NCBI RefSeq assembly: GCF_014201095.1
Contig: NZ_JACHDN010000001.1
Span: 2,976,001 to 3,040,000 of the forward strand
Direction: 5' to 3'
From: Cellulomonas hominis
GTDB taxonomy: Bacteria > Actinomycetota > Actinomycetes > Actinomycetales > Cellulomonadaceae
Length of the DNA: 64,000 nt
The notes under the pieces were generated by a model. It saw only the letters and a program-made list of their open reading frames with translations, made no database searches and was not told the origin of the DNA. Shown piece by piece: positions 27,246 to 36,208 of this stretch (within the stretch, counting starts at the first letter, position 1; the number at the start of each line of letters is the position of its first letter). Both the position numbers and the translations under genes were made by a program.

Positions 27246-27290
27246 ACGCGGACGCCCGCCGACGACCCTCCGGTCGGCGGGCGTCCGCGT
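27246..27290. terminator. Terminator hairpin after hpf
   Basis: A perfect 18-bp stem, 27246-27263 paired with 27273-27290, with a 9-base loop, begins 15 bases after the hpf stop. Arms read ACGCGGACGCCCGCCGAC and its reverse complement. There is no T tract, as is common in high-G+C actinobacteria. Confidence 0.85.
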
Positions 27291-27377
27291 GCGTGCGGGT
27301 CGTCCACAGGGGCCGTTCGGCGTGCGGGTTGTGGATGGCCCGGGTCGGGTGTCGGTGGGGGTCGGTAGTGTCGGTTC

Positions 27378-29243
27378 ATGGCATCTGACCTGCACGAACA
27401 CCCCGACGGTGATCCCGCCGCGGGTGTGGTGCTGCCCCGGTACGGGGACGACGGTCGGTGCCTGACGGAGTACGGGCTCGACCCGGAAGCGGGCGGAGCA
27501 CGGACGGCGCAGCAGCGGCAGATCGAGGCGATCGCGGCGTGCCCGCCGGGGCCCGAGCTGGATGCGTGGTTGCGGGGTCTGGACCTGTCGGTGCTGCCCG
27601 CCGGGGTCGTGGTCGAGGTGGTGGCCGCCTGGGACCGGATGGAGTCCTCCGCGCACGCCGGCAAGCTCGCCGCGGTGGCCGAGCTGGTGGTGCGCCCGAC
27701 GATGGACCCCGACCGCACCCCGGGGCGTGGTGTGGCGCCGGTGGGGCGGGAGCGGGTGGTGGCCGGTGAGGTGGGGATGCGGTTGCGGTTGCCGGTGCTG
27801 ACCGCCAGCCGGGTGGTGCGTGATGCGGTGCTGCTGGACGGGCTGCTGCAGGCGACCGGGCAGGCGCTGGCGACCGGGCATGTGGATGCCCGTAAGGCGG
27901 ACACTCTGGTGCGTCGGGCACGGGACCTGCCGTATGAGGCGACGTTGGCGGTAGAGGATGCGGTGCTGCCGGACGCGGACCAGTGCTCGCACGCGCAGTT
28001 CGAGCAGCGGGTGGAGCACGCGATCGCCCTGGTGGACGCCGAGGGTGCCGCGCTGCGGCACGCCACGGCCCGCGAGGGTCGGCGGGTGACGCACCCGCGG
28101 CGGCGGCCGGACGGGATGGCCGCGATGTGGTGCGTGCTGAGCGCCGCGGACGCGGCCCGCCTGGACGGGGTGCTGGACCACACCGCCCGCGCCGCCCGCG
28201 CCCTGGGTGATCCCCGCACCCTGGACCAGCTGCGCGCCGACGGCCTGCGCGACCTGATCGTCGGCGACGTCCCGGCGGTGGAGGGTCCGGCGTTCGAGGT
28301 CCGCCTCCACCCGCCCGCGCGGCGGCCGGTGCCGGTCGACCGGGCGTGGACCACCCCGGGTGGGCCGACGCACGCGCGCCCGATGGCACCCGAGCCGACC
28401 GCCACGATCACCCCCATCCCCGCCCCGATGCCCGTCCCGCTCCCCACGCCGGAGCTCGCGCCTGACGCGGCCACCGCTCGTGCGGCTGACGAGGCGCCTG
28501 CCGATCCCGGCACCGGCGGCACACCACCAGCCGACACCGCGGGCACCCGGGTGCCCGCCGCCTCCGCTACCTCGGACACCCCAGACCTCGCCACCCGGGC
28601 CCACCGCAACCGCGCCGGCTCCACTCCCGACGCCGCAGACCTCGCCGCCCGCGCCCACCGCACCCGCACCACCAACGGCTGCGGCACGTGCGGCGGCCGC
28701 CCGGGCGCCCAGGTGCGGGTCACGATCGCCGCCTCCACCCTGCTCGGACTGGACAATCAACCCGGGGACCTCGAGGGGTACGGGGCCATCGACGCGGTCA
28801 CCGCCCGCGCCCTGGCCGCCGGAGGCGACTGGCAGCGGATCCTGACCGACCCGCTCACCGAGCAGACCCTCGACGTCGGACGCCGCCGGTACCGACCACC
28901 GGTCGCGTTGGACGAGCACGTGCGCGTGCGGGACAAGACCTGCGCCGCACCGGGCTGCACCGTGCCCGCCACCCGCGCGGACCTGGACCACACGATCGAG
29001 TACCACCCACAACCCGGCGCCCCACCGGACACACCCCTGGGTGGCACCGACGCGGGCAACCTCGGCCCGCTGTGCCGCGCCCACCACCGCCTCAAGACCG
29101 TCGGCGGGTTCCGGCTGCGGCAGATCGCACCCGGCCTGTTCGAGTGGATCACCCCCACCGGCCACCGCTACCTCGTACGCCCCGGCACCGGACGCTCCCT
29201 CCACACGACCACCGTCCCCCACGACGCCGAACCCCCGTTCTGA
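27378..29243 (+). CDS. DUF222 / HNH endonuclease domain protein
   Basis: Predicted 621-aa protein of the actinobacterial DUF222-HNH family (related to the mycobacterial 13E12 repeat family), found in many copies per genome. DUF222 covers roughly residues 40-330. An Ala/Pro/Thr-rich linker follows, then an HNH nuclease domain near residues 515-575 with CAAPGCTVPATRADLDHT and LGPLCRAHHRLKT, which hold the zinc cysteines and catalytic His. The linker contains a 54-bp imperfect duplication. The first third uses TTG leucine codons more than neighbouring genes. The ATG at 27378 follows TAGTGT by six bases, so the mRNA may be leaderless. The cellular role is unknown. Confidence 0.85.
   Translation: MASDLHEHPDGDPAAGVVLPRYGDDGRCLTEYGLDPEAGGARTAQQRQIEAIAACPPGPELDAWLRGLDLSVLPAGVVVEVVAAWDRMESSAHAGKLAAVAELVVRPTMDPDRTPGRGVAPVGRERVVAGEVGMRLRLPVLTASRVVRDAVLLDGLLQATGQALATGHVDARKADTLVRRARDLPYEATLAVEDAVLPDADQCSHAQFEQRVEHAIALVDAEGAALRHATAREGRRVTHPRRRPDGMAAMWCVLSAADAARLDGVLDHTARAARALGDPRTLDQLRADGLRDLIVGDVPAVEGPAFEVRLHPPARRPVPVDRAWTTPGGPTHARPMAPEPTATITPIPAPMPVPLPTPELAPDAATARAADEAPADPGTGGTPPADTAGTRVPAASATSDTPDLATRAHRNRAGSTPDAADLAARAHRTRTTNGCGTCGGRPGAQVRVTIAASTLLGLDNQPGDLEGYGAIDAVTARALAAGGDWQRILTDPLTEQTLDVGRRRYRPPVALDEHVRVRDKTCAAPGCTVPATRADLDHTIEYHPQPGAPPDTPLGGTDAGNLGPLCRAHHRLKTVGGFRLRQIAPGLFEWITPTGHRYLVRPGTGRSLHTTTVPHDAEPPF
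28582..28689 (+). repeat. Imperfect 54-bp tandem duplication in the HNH gene linker
   Basis: Two copies begin with CAGACCTCGCC at 28582 and 28636. They encode DLATRAHRNRAGSTPDA and DLAARAHRTRT-type peptides in the Ala/Thr/Arg linker between DUF222 and the HNH domain. The 54-base period keeps the frame. Confidence 0.7.
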
Positions 29244-29355
29244 CACCCCGCCGGTCTCCCGCTCCGACACTCCGCCCATTCCCCGCTCCGAGACCCCGCC
29301 CGCTGCCTGCTCCGACACCCCTCCGGCTCCCCGTTCCGACGCCCCGCCGGTCACG
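29236..29355. repeat. Five degenerate 24-bp tandem units spanning the HNH gene stop
   Basis: Units start at 29236, 29260, 29284, 29308 and 29332. The consensus is about CGCTCCGACACCCCGCC plus a variable 7 bases. The HNH gene stop TGA (29241-29243) lies inside the first unit, where the other units have CGA. The array therefore forms the non-coding tail between the HNH gene and the next gene, or a former C-terminal extension. Confidence 0.75.
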
Positions 29356-29479
29356 GGCCCGTCCCGAGGACTCGGCGCGGCGGCTGAGGTCCACGACGCC
29401 GGTGCCGCGATCGGGGTGCGCGGGACCGGTCGTGGTCGGCGCCGGGCGCGATGTCGGTGGTCGGCGGCACGATGAGGCG

Positions 29480-30811
29480 ATGGTCACCGAGTCCCTCGTC
29501 GCGGCGCCGCGCATCGCCCGCCGTGCCGGCACCGCGCACCGTCCCGGCGGCGCCCTGTCGCTGTCCCAGGCCCGCCGCGTGGCGCTGCGCGCCCAGGGGC
29601 TCGACCGCCCCCGTCCAGAGCGGACCGGTCCGGCGACGATGCGGCACCTGCAGCAGGTCGTGGACCGGGTGGGCCTGCTGCAGATCGACTCGGTGAACGT
29701 GCTCGCCCGGGCGCATCTCATGCCCACGTACTCCCGCATCGGCCCGTACGACACCGCCCTGCTCGACCGCGCCTCGGGGCGTGCCCCGCGCCGCCTGGTG
29801 GAGACGTGGGCGCACGAGGCGTCGTACGTCCCGCCGGAGACCTACGCGCTGCTCGGCTGGCGGCGGCGCGCGTACCTCGACCACGCATGGGGCGTGATCC
29901 GGGAGGCGCCGCTGCGGTTCTCGCCGCTCGTCGACGAGATCCTCGCGATGATCACCGAGGACGGCCCGCTGACCGCGAGCGAGGTGCACGCCCGGGTCGA
30001 GTCCGATCACCCGCGCACGCGTTCGGAGTGGGGTTGGAACTGGACCGCGGCCAAGCGCGTGCTGGAGTACCTCTTCTTCACCGGCCAGGTCGCCTCGGCC
30101 CGGCGCAACGCGCAGTTCGAGCGCTGCTACGACCTCACGGAGAGGGTGCTCCCGCCGCACGTGCTCGCCGCGCCCGAGCCGGACCACGACGAGGCGCTCC
30201 GGAGCCTGCTCAGCATCGCGGCGCGCGCGCACGGGGTGGCGTCGGAGCGCTGCCTGCTCGACTACTTCCGGCTCAAGGGCCCCCGGGCCCGCGGCGCGGT
30301 GCAGGATCTCGTGGCCGACGGCACGCTCGTCCCGGTCCGGGTCGCCGGCTGGGACCGGCCCGTCTACCTCGACGCCCAGGCCGACCTGCCCCGGCGGGCG
30401 ACGGGCCGGGCGCTGCTGAGCCCGTTCGACCCGCTGGTCTTCGAGCGCCGCCGGCTCGAGGAGCTGTTCGGGCTGCGGTACCGGATCGAGATCTACGTGC
30501 CCGAGGCGCAGCGGGTGCACGGCTACTACGTGCTGCCGTTCCTGCGCGGCGAGCGGCTGGCGGCGCTCGTGGACCTGAAGGCCGACCGGGGCGCGGGGCT
30601 GCTGCGGGTGCATGCGGCGCACGAGCCGCCAGGTGGCGCGGGGGAGGCGCACGGCGAGGAGGGACCCGCCGCCGTCGCGGCCGACCTCGCGGTCGAGCTC
30701 CGGCTGCTGGCGGGCTGGCTCGGGCTGGAGGACGTGGTGGTGGGGGACCGCGGCGGCGAGCCGAAGGGGTCGCTCGCGGGTGCGCTGACGGGCGCGCTCG
30801 CGGCGGGCTGA
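29480..30811 (+). CDS. YcaQ/AlkX-like winged-helix DNA glycosylase
   Basis: Full-length HTH_42 family protein (443 aa). In Escherichia coli, YcaQ (AlkX) removes alkylated bases and unhooks interstrand crosslinks. The catalytic QxD motif is clear in [20 protein letters not shown], followed by [15 protein letters not shown]. Further family features are [34 protein letters not shown] and the C-terminal [20 protein letters not shown]. The ATG at 29480 keeps a 25-residue basic N-terminal tail. It stands alone, 150 bases before secA. A truncated AlkZ-type relative lies at 14717-15346. Confidence 0.87.
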   Translation: MVTESLVAAPRIARRAGTAHRPGGALSLSQARRVALRAQGLDRPRPERTGPATMRHLQQVVDRVGLLQIDSVNVLARAHLMPTYSRIGPYDTALLDRASGRAPRRLVETWAHEASYVPPETYALLGWRRRAYLDHAWGVIREAPLRFSPLVDEILAMITEDGPLTASEVHARVESDHPRTRSEWGWNWTAAKRVLEYLFFTGQVASARRNAQFERCYDLTERVLPPHVLAAPEPDHDEALRSLLSIAARAHGVASERCLLDYFRLKGPRARGAVQDLVADGTLVPVRVAGWDRPVYLDAQADLPRRATGRALLSPFDPLVFERRRLEELFGLRYRIEIYVPEAQRVHGYYVLPFLRGERLAALVDLKADRGAGLLRVHAAHEPPGGAGEAHGEEGPAAVAADLAVELRLLAGWLGLEDVVVGDRGGEPKGSLAGALTGALAAG

Positions 30812-30852
30812 GGACCGGCCCCCGCCGATCGGCCCCGGTCGCCCGGCGCGGG

Positions 30853-30943
30853 TTGCTGCCGGTCGCCGTCGCTCACCTACGATGGTCCGGGCCCGGCTGT
30901 GCGGTCGGGACGCCGGGACGCCCCGCGACACCAGCGCGGGGCG
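30853..30943 (+). promoter_or_regulatory. secA promoter-like element and leader hairpin
   Basis: TTGCTG (30853-30858) and TACGAT (30878-30883), 19 bases apart, resemble a housekeeping promoter. Downstream, a perfect 9-bp stem pairs CGCCCCGCG (30919-30927) with CGCGGGGCG (30935-30943) around a 7-base loop, within the probable 5' leader and about 10 bases before the secA ribosome-binding site. Confidence 0.5.
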
Positions 30944-30962
30944 CAGCGAGTCGGGAGTGCAC

Positions 30963-33794
30963 GTGCCTGCGATCCTCGAGAAGGTCCTCCGCCTGGGCGA
31001 GGGACGGATCCTCAAGAAGCTGTCGGGCATCGCCCAGCAGGTCAACGCGCTGGAGGACAGCTTCACGGCGCTGTCCGACGCCGAGCTGCGCGAGGAGACC
31101 GACCGGTTCCGGGCCCGGCTCGCCGAGGGCGAGACGCTGGACGACCTGATGGCGGAGGCGTTCGCCGCGGTGCGCGAGGCGGCGCGTCGCACGCTCGGCC
31201 AGCGGCACTTCGACGTGCAGCTCATGGGCGGCGCGGCCCTGCACCTCGGGAACATCGCCGAGATGAAGACCGGTGAGGGCAAGACGCTGGTCGCCACGGC
31301 CCCCGCGTACCTCAACGCCCTGACCGGCAAGGGCGTGCACGTCGTCACGGTCAACGACTACCTCGCGGGCTACCAGGCCGACCTCATGGGCCGCGTCTAC
31401 CGGTTCCTCGGCCTGACCACCGGCGTCATCCTCCAGGGCCAGACCCCGGCCGAGCGCCGCGTGCAGTACGCCGCCGACATCACGTACGGCACGAACAACG
31501 AGTTCGGCTTCGACTTCCTGCGCGACAACATGGCGTGGAGCACGAACGAGCTCGTGCAGCGCGGCCACCACTTCGCGATCGTGGACGAGGTCGACTCCAT
31601 CCTCATCGACGAGGCCCGCACCCCGCTGATCATCTCCGGCCCCGCCTCCGGCGACGCGAACCGCTGGTACGCCGAGTTCGCCAAGGTCGTCCGCCGGCTG
31701 CAGCCCGAGCGCGACTACGAGGTCGACGAGAAGAAGCGCACGATCGGAGTCCTGGAGCCAGGCATCGAGCGCGTCGAGGACTACCTCGGCATCGAGAACC
31801 TGTACGAGTCGCTGAACACCCCGCTGATCGGGTTCCTCAACAACGCCATCAAGGCGAAGGAGCTCTTCAAGCGCGACAAGGACTACATCGTCGACAAGGG
31901 CGAGGTCCTCATCGTCGACGAGCACACCGGCCGCGTCCTGCCGGGTCGCCGCTACAACGAGGGCATGCACCAGGCCATCGAGGCCAAGGAGGGCGTGCAG
32001 ATCAAGGCGGAGAACCAGACGCTCGCCACGATCACCCTGCAGAACTACTTCCGCCTGTACGAGAAGCTCTCCGGCATGACCGGTACCGCCGAGACCGAGG
32101 CGGCCGAGTTCCAGGGCACGTACAAGCTCGGCGTGGTGCCGATCCCGACCAACCGCTCGATGCAGCGCATCGACCAGGCCGACCTCGTCTACAAGGCCGA
32201 GGAGGGCAAGTTCGACGCGGTCGTCGCGGACATCGTCGAGCGGCACGCGAACGGCCAGCCGGTGCTCGTCGGCACGACCAGCGTCGAGAAGTCCGAGCTG
32301 CTGTCCCGCAAGCTCCGCAAGGCGGGCGTCCCGCACGAGGTGCTGAACGCGAAGCAGCACGCGCGTGAGGCCTCGATCGTCGCGCAGGCCGGGCGCAAGG
32401 GCGCCGTGACCGTGGCCACCAACATGGCCGGCCGCGGGACCGACATCATGCTCGGCGGCAACGCGGAGTTCATGGCGGTCGCCGACCTCGCCGCCCGGGG
32501 CCTCGACCCGAACGAGAACCCGGAGGAGTACGAGGCCGCCTGGCCCGCCGCCCTCGAGAAGTCCAAGGCGGCCGTCGCGGCCGAGCACGACGAGGTCGTG
32601 GAGCTCGGCGGCCTGTACGTCCTGGGCACCGAGCGGCACGAGTCCCGCCGCATCGACAACCAGCTCCGTGGCCGCTCCGGCCGGCAGGGCGACCCGGGCG
32701 AGTCCCGGTTCTACCTCTCGCTGCAGGACGACCTGATGCGCCTGTTCAACTCCGGCATGGCGGAGTCGATGATGACGCGCGCCGGGTTCCCCGACGACCT
32801 GCCGCTGGAGTCGAAGATCGTCACGCGCGGCATCCGGTCCGCGCAGTCCCAGGTCGAGGCCCGGAACTTCGAGATCCGCAAGAACGTCCTCAAGTACGAC
32901 GACGTGCTGTCCCGGCAGCGCGAGGTCATCTACGAGCAGCGTCGCCGCGTGCTCGAGGGCGAGGACCTGCAGGACCAGGTGCAGAACTTCCTCGAGGACG
33001 TGCTGGACGACTACGTGACCGCCGCGACCGCGGGCGGCCACCCGGAGGACTGGGACCTCGACCAGCTCTGGACGTCGCTCAAGTCCGTGTACCCCGTCTC
33101 GATCGAGGTCGAGGAGGTCGTCGAGCAGGCCGGCGGGCTCGGGCGGGTCACGCCCGAGCTGCTCAAGGCCGAGCTGCTGTCCGACGCGCGGATCGCGTAC
33201 GAGGAGCGCGAGAAGTCGCTCGGCGAGGCGAACATGCGCCAGCTCGAGCGCCGCGTCGTGCTGTCCGTGCTGGACCGCAAGTGGCGCGAGCACCTCTACG
33301 AGATGGACTACCTCAAGGAGGGCATCGGCCTGCGGGCGATGGCCCAGCGCGACCCGCTGATCGAGTACCAGCGCGAGGGCTTCCAGCTCTTCCAGGCGAT
33401 GACGGACTCCATCAAGGAGGAGGCCGTCGGGTTCCTGTTCAACCTCGAGGTCAAGGTCGCCGAGCCCGCCGCCCCGGCAGCGGAGGGCGCCGCTGCCGGT
33501 GCCGCCCCCACGGACGGCGCGACCGACGGCACCCCGGCGGCCGCCGCGCCGGTGCTCGTGGCGAAGGGCATCGACGGCCCCGAGCAGCGGACACCGCTGC
33601 AGTACTCGGCGCCGAGCGTCGACGGTGACGCGGGGACCCAGGTGACGCGCGGCGGGCGGCGTGCCGCCGGTCCGGCCGCGTCGGCCCCCGGCGCCCCCGC
33701 GGCCGCCGGCGCCCCCGAGACGGCCGGCGACGACGCCGCGGGCAACCGCGAGGCGCGCCGGAAGGCGGCCAAGCAGCAGCGCCGCCGGGGCTGA
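30963..33794 (+). CDS. secA: Preprotein translocase ATPase SecA
   Basis: Motor ATPase (943 aa) that drives unfolded preproteins through SecYEG. Walker A lies in [20 protein letters not shown], the DEAD-like box in [20 protein letters not shown], the PBD/IRA2 boundary in [14 protein letters not shown], and the second helicase motif in [14 protein letters not shown]. The C-terminal tail is Ala/Pro-rich, ends in basic residues and lacks the SecB-binding zinc motif, typical of actinobacterial SecA1. The GTG at 30963 ([14 protein letters not shown]) matches the usual family start and has GGGAG upstream; a GTG two codons earlier is an alternative. Confidence 0.96.
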   Translation: MPAILEKVLRLGEGRILKKLSGIAQQVNALEDSFTALSDAELREETDRFRARLAEGETLDDLMAEAFAAVREAARRTLGQRHFDVQLMGGAALHLGNIAEMKTGEGKTLVATAPAYLNALTGKGVHVVTVNDYLAGYQADLMGRVYRFLGLTTGVILQGQTPAERRVQYAADITYGTNNEFGFDFLRDNMAWSTNELVQRGHHFAIVDEVDSILIDEARTPLIISGPASGDANRWYAEFAKVVRRLQPERDYEVDEKKRTIGVLEPGIERVEDYLGIENLYESLNTPLIGFLNNAIKAKELFKRDKDYIVDKGEVLIVDEHTGRVLPGRRYNEGMHQAIEAKEGVQIKAENQTLATITLQNYFRLYEKLSGMTGTAETEAAEFQGTYKLGVVPIPTNRSMQRIDQADLVYKAEEGKFDAVVADIVERHANGQPVLVGTTSVEKSELLSRKLRKAGVPHEVLNAKQHAREASIVAQAGRKGAVTVATNMAGRGTDIMLGGNAEFMAVADLAARGLDPNENPEEYEAAWPAALEKSKAAVAAEHDEVVELGGLYVLGTERHESRRIDNQLRGRSGRQGDPGESRFYLSLQDDLMRLFNSGMAESMMTRAGFPDDLPLESKIVTRGIRSAQSQVEARNFEIRKNVLKYDDVLSRQREVIYEQRRRVLEGEDLQDQVQNFLEDVLDDYVTAATAGGHPEDWDLDQLWTSLKSVYPVSIEVEEVVEQAGGLGRVTPELLKAELLSDARIAYEEREKSLGEANMRQLERRVVLSVLDRKWREHLYEMDYLKEGIGLRAMAQRDPLIEYQREGFQLFQAMTDSIKEEAVGFLFNLEVKVAEPAAPAAEGAAAGAAPTDGATDGTPAAAAPVLVAKGIDGPEQRTPLQYSAPSVDGDAGTQVTRGGRRAAGPAASAPGAPAAAGAPETAGDDAAGNREARRKAAKQQRRRG

Positions 33795-33800
33795 CTCCCG

Positions 33801-33859
33801 GCACGAGGCGCCGGACCGGCGGCGGGCTGCGCGTCCCCGCCCGGTCCGGCGCCTCGTGC
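33801..33859. terminator. Terminator hairpin between secA and the convergent Rv3235-like gene
   Basis: Perfect 19-bp arms, GCACGAGGCGCCGGACCGG at 33801-33819 and its reverse complement at 33841-33859, enclose a 21-base loop that can itself pair (GGCGGG with CCCGCC). It lies seven bases after the secA stop and 25 bases before the convergent gene's stop, so it can serve both strands. Confidence 0.85.
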
Positions 33860-33884
33860 GTCGCCTCGGCCGGTGCGCCGCCGG

Positions 33885-34610
33885 TCAGCCCACCACGAGG
33901 GCCGACGCGCGCCAGCGCCCGGTGCTCCGCGTCAGCCGGACCGCGACCGCGCGGACCCGGTCCGCGTGCGAGACGACCACCGAGGCCTCCAGGGAGTGCG
34001 GCCCGACCGCGCACGCCCGGACGCGCCGCACCGACGGGCGCCGGACCTGGGGGCCGTCCCCGCTCTGCAGGTCGGCCGTCGCCGCGGTGGGGTCGAGCAC
34101 GCGGGTGCGCGGAGCGGTCAGGGCGGCCCGGCGGGCCAGCGCGTCGTAGACCTCGGGCGTGACCCAGCGGGCCAGCTGGGCGAGCGGACGGGTGCCCGCG
34201 AGCACCTCCACGGCGGCGAGCGCGACCATGCAGCACGCCTGCCGGGGGTCGAGCGAGGCCGAGCCGCCGGCGGACGGGGCGGACGGCAGCAGCGGGACGG
34301 CGACCACGGTGGCAGGCGCCGGCCGCTCGGGCGGGATGTGGCTGTAGGCGGCGAGACGACCCGCGCCGAGCCGCTCGACGACGGGCTGGCACGCACCCGG
34401 GGGCGGCTCCGGGGGCACCGGCCGGTCTGCGGACGACGAGCGCACCGGGGACCCCGCGGACCCGCTGGCGCCTGCCTGCGCCGACGAGGCGCGTCCTCCG
34501 GCCGCGGCTCCGGCCCGGGGGACGGCCGTGATCGCGGTCACCGGTGGAGGCTCGGCGTGAGGCAGCGGGTCGAGGTCGGGGACGAGGCGGACCTCGACCG
34601 CGGCGCTCAT
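33885..34610 (-). CDS. Rv3235-like actinobacterial protein
   Basis: Predicted 241-aa soluble protein. The first 110 residues are Pro/Ala/Ser-rich. The C-terminal half contains QACCMVALAAVEVLAGTRPL, ARWVTPEVYDALARRAAL and VRRVRACAVGPHSLEASVVV, the pattern of the Rv3235/DUF6459 family found next to secA in many actinobacteria. It is basic and lacks a signal or membrane segment. Function is unknown. The ATG at 34610 overlaps the stop of a 30-codon ORF (ATGA), suggesting coupled translation. Confidence 0.75.
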   Translation of the reverse strand: MSAAVEVRLVPDLDPLPHAEPPPVTAITAVPRAGAAAGGRASSAQAGASGSAGSPVRSSSADRPVPPEPPPGACQPVVERLGAGRLAAYSHIPPERPAPATVVAVPLLPSAPSAGGSASLDPRQACCMVALAAVEVLAGTRPLAQLARWVTPEVYDALARRAALTAPRTRVLDPTAATADLQSGDGPQVRRPSVRRVRACAVGPHSLEASVVVSHADRVRAVAVRLTRSTGRWRASALVVG

Positions 34611-34699
34611 GCGGGTTCCCCCGCGGTGCGCGTCCCGGTGCCCGGGCCGCGATCGGGGGCGGGGGCGTGCGAGCGGTGCCGGTGGAGCTCGATGGTCAT
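34607..34699 (-). CDS. 30-residue leader ORF coupled to the Rv3235-like gene
   Basis: The sequence AGGAGGACAC-ATG gives a near-ideal ribosome-binding site and start at 34699. The frame encodes a 30-residue His/Arg-then-Pro/Gly-rich peptide beginning MTIELHRHRSHAPAPD and ending TAGEPA. Its TGA overlaps the ATG of the Rv3235-like gene by four bases. The main gene has only a plain G-rich site of its own, so ribosomes translating the small ORF probably feed it. It could be a real microprotein or only a coupling device; composition gives no function. Confidence 0.6.
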   Translation of the reverse strand: MTIELHRHRSHAPAPDRGPGTGTRTAGEPA

Positions 34700-34872
34700 G
34701 TGTCCTCCTGGGCTGGGTGTCGCGAGGGGGAGGCCCAGGTCTACCGGGGACGGCGTGCCCGGTCCAGCACGCTCCGGCCGCCTGGGGACAACCGCCGGTG
34801 TGTCGCGGTGTTCTGCCCCGTTTGGTCCCGGATGTGCGCGAGGTACGGCCGCCGTGCGGGCACACTGGACTC

Positions 34873-35358
34873 GTGCGCCTCTACCTGCCTGCCACCCTGG
34901 ACGAGCTCGACGACCTGCTGCGTGCCGGCACCCCGCTCGCGGCCCCCCGCCGCGCGCACGGGGTGACCCCGGCCCTCGCGGCGCTGCTGCCGGACGAGGA
35001 CGAGGAGGGCGTGGAGTTCGCCGCGCAGCTCATGGCCGCGGACGACGCCCTCGTGCTGCTCGCCTCCCGGCCCGACGCACCGGGCCTGCGGCTGGTGGTC
35101 ACGGTCGAGGTGCCCGACGACGCGGTGCGCGACGGCGCCCCGGAGGAGGGCACCGGGGTGGACGACGAGGCGGCGAGCCTCGTGACCCTGACCGCTCCGG
35201 CGGGGCTGGGCCTCGTGGTGTGCGCGCACGTCGACGAGCCCGCGGCGCGCGACGAGGTGGCGCGGGCGCTCGACGGCGACGACGAGGCGCTGGACGCCCT
35301 GGCCGAGCGGGACCTGCTCTGGTACGACGTGTCGGAGCTCGACCGCATCCCCCGCTGA
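34873..35358 (+). CDS. DUF6912-family protein
   Basis: Small acidic soluble protein (161 aa) starting VRLYLPATLDELDDLL, which matches the conserved opening of the actinobacterial DUF6912 family. The C-terminus ends EALDALAERDLLWYDVSELD. No catalytic motif is evident. The GTG at 34873 has no Shine-Dalgarno sequence and follows the string GGCACACTGGAC, which also precedes the araC-type gene start at 44695; both may be leaderless. It is divergent from the Rv3235-like operon. Function is unknown. Confidence 0.75.
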   Translation: MRLYLPATLDELDDLLRAGTPLAAPRRAHGVTPALAALLPDEDEEGVEFAAQLMAADDALVLLASRPDAPGLRLVVTVEVPDDAVRDGAPEEGTGVDDEAASLVTLTAPAGLGLVVCAHVDEPAARDEVARALDGDDEALDALAERDLLWYDVSELDRIPR

Positions 35359-35385
35359 CCCGCGCGGGCGGCGGCCCGCCGGGCG

Positions 35386-36180
35386 TCAGTCGTCGAGCAG
35401 CGGGTCCAGGACCTGCAGCGCGGCGTGGTGCAGCCGGCCGTTGGAGACCAGCGCCGACCCGCCGAACGGTCCGTCCACGCCCTGCACGGACGTGAACCGC
35501 CCGCCGGCCTCCGTGACGATCGGGACGAGCGCCGCCATGTCGTGCAGCGCGAGCTCGGGCTCGGCGGACAGGTCGACGGCGCCCTCGGCGACCAGGACGT
35601 GCGACCAGAAGTCCCCGTAGGCGCGGGTCCGCCAGACGCGCCGCGTCAGGTCGAGGAAGTGGTCGAGCCGGCCCTGCTCCTCCCAGCCGCCCAGGCTGGA
35701 GTAGGACAGCGACGCGTCCTGCAGCCGGCCGACCTCCGAGACCTGGAGCCGGGTCGCGGACGCCAGCGACCGGCCGGTCCACGCGCCGGAGCCCTGCGCC
35801 GCCCACCAGCGCCGGCCCAGCGCCGGGGCGCTCACGAGCCCGACGACGACCTCGTCGCCGTCGAGCAGCGCGATGAGCGTCGCCCAGACGGGGACGCCCC
35901 GCACGAAGTTCTTCGTGCCGTCGATGGGGTCGACCACCCAGCGGCGCGGCCCGTGCCCGGTGTCCGGCATCTCCTCGCCGTGCACGGCGTCCCGCGGCCG
36001 GGTCCGGGACAGCTGCGTGCGGATGAGCTCCTCGGCCGCGCGGTCGGCGTCCGACACGGGCGTCAGGTCGGGCTTGGTCTCGACCCGGAGGTCCTGCGCC
36101 TTGAAGCGCGACATCGTGAGGCCGTCCACCTGGTCGGCGATCACGTGGGCGAGGCGCAGGTCGTCGTCGTACCGGGTCAT
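35386..36180 (-). CDS. hisN: Histidinol-phosphatase, inositol monophosphatase type (HisN-like)
   Basis: Mg-dependent phosphatase (264 aa) of the inositol monophosphatase superfamily. Metal ligands lie in VHGEEMPD, in VVDPIDGTKNFVRGVPVWAT and in LHDMAALVPIVTEAGG. The sequence around PIDGTKNFVRG is characteristic of actinobacterial HisN, which dephosphorylates histidinol phosphate in histidine synthesis; an inositol- or nucleotide-phosphatase role cannot be excluded. The ATG at 36180 (MTRYDDDLRLAHVIAD) is favoured over one three codons upstream. It lies 28 bases downstream of rsgA on the same strand, so aroA-rsgA-hisN may be one transcript. Confidence 0.85.
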   Translation of the reverse strand: MTRYDDDLRLAHVIADQVDGLTMSRFKAQDLRVETKPDLTPVSDADRAAEELIRTQLSRTRPRDAVHGEEMPDTGHGPRRWVVDPIDGTKNFVRGVPVWATLIALLDGDEVVVGLVSAPALGRRWWAAQGSGAWTGRSLASATRLQVSEVGRLQDASLSYSSLGGWEEQGRLDHFLDLTRRVWRTRAYGDFWSHVLVAEGAVDLSAEPELALHDMAALVPIVTEAGGRFTSVQGVDGPFGGSALVSNGRLHHAALQVLDPLLDD

Positions 36181-36208
36181 GGACCCCAACCTAGCGGGAA
36201 GCAGCCGG

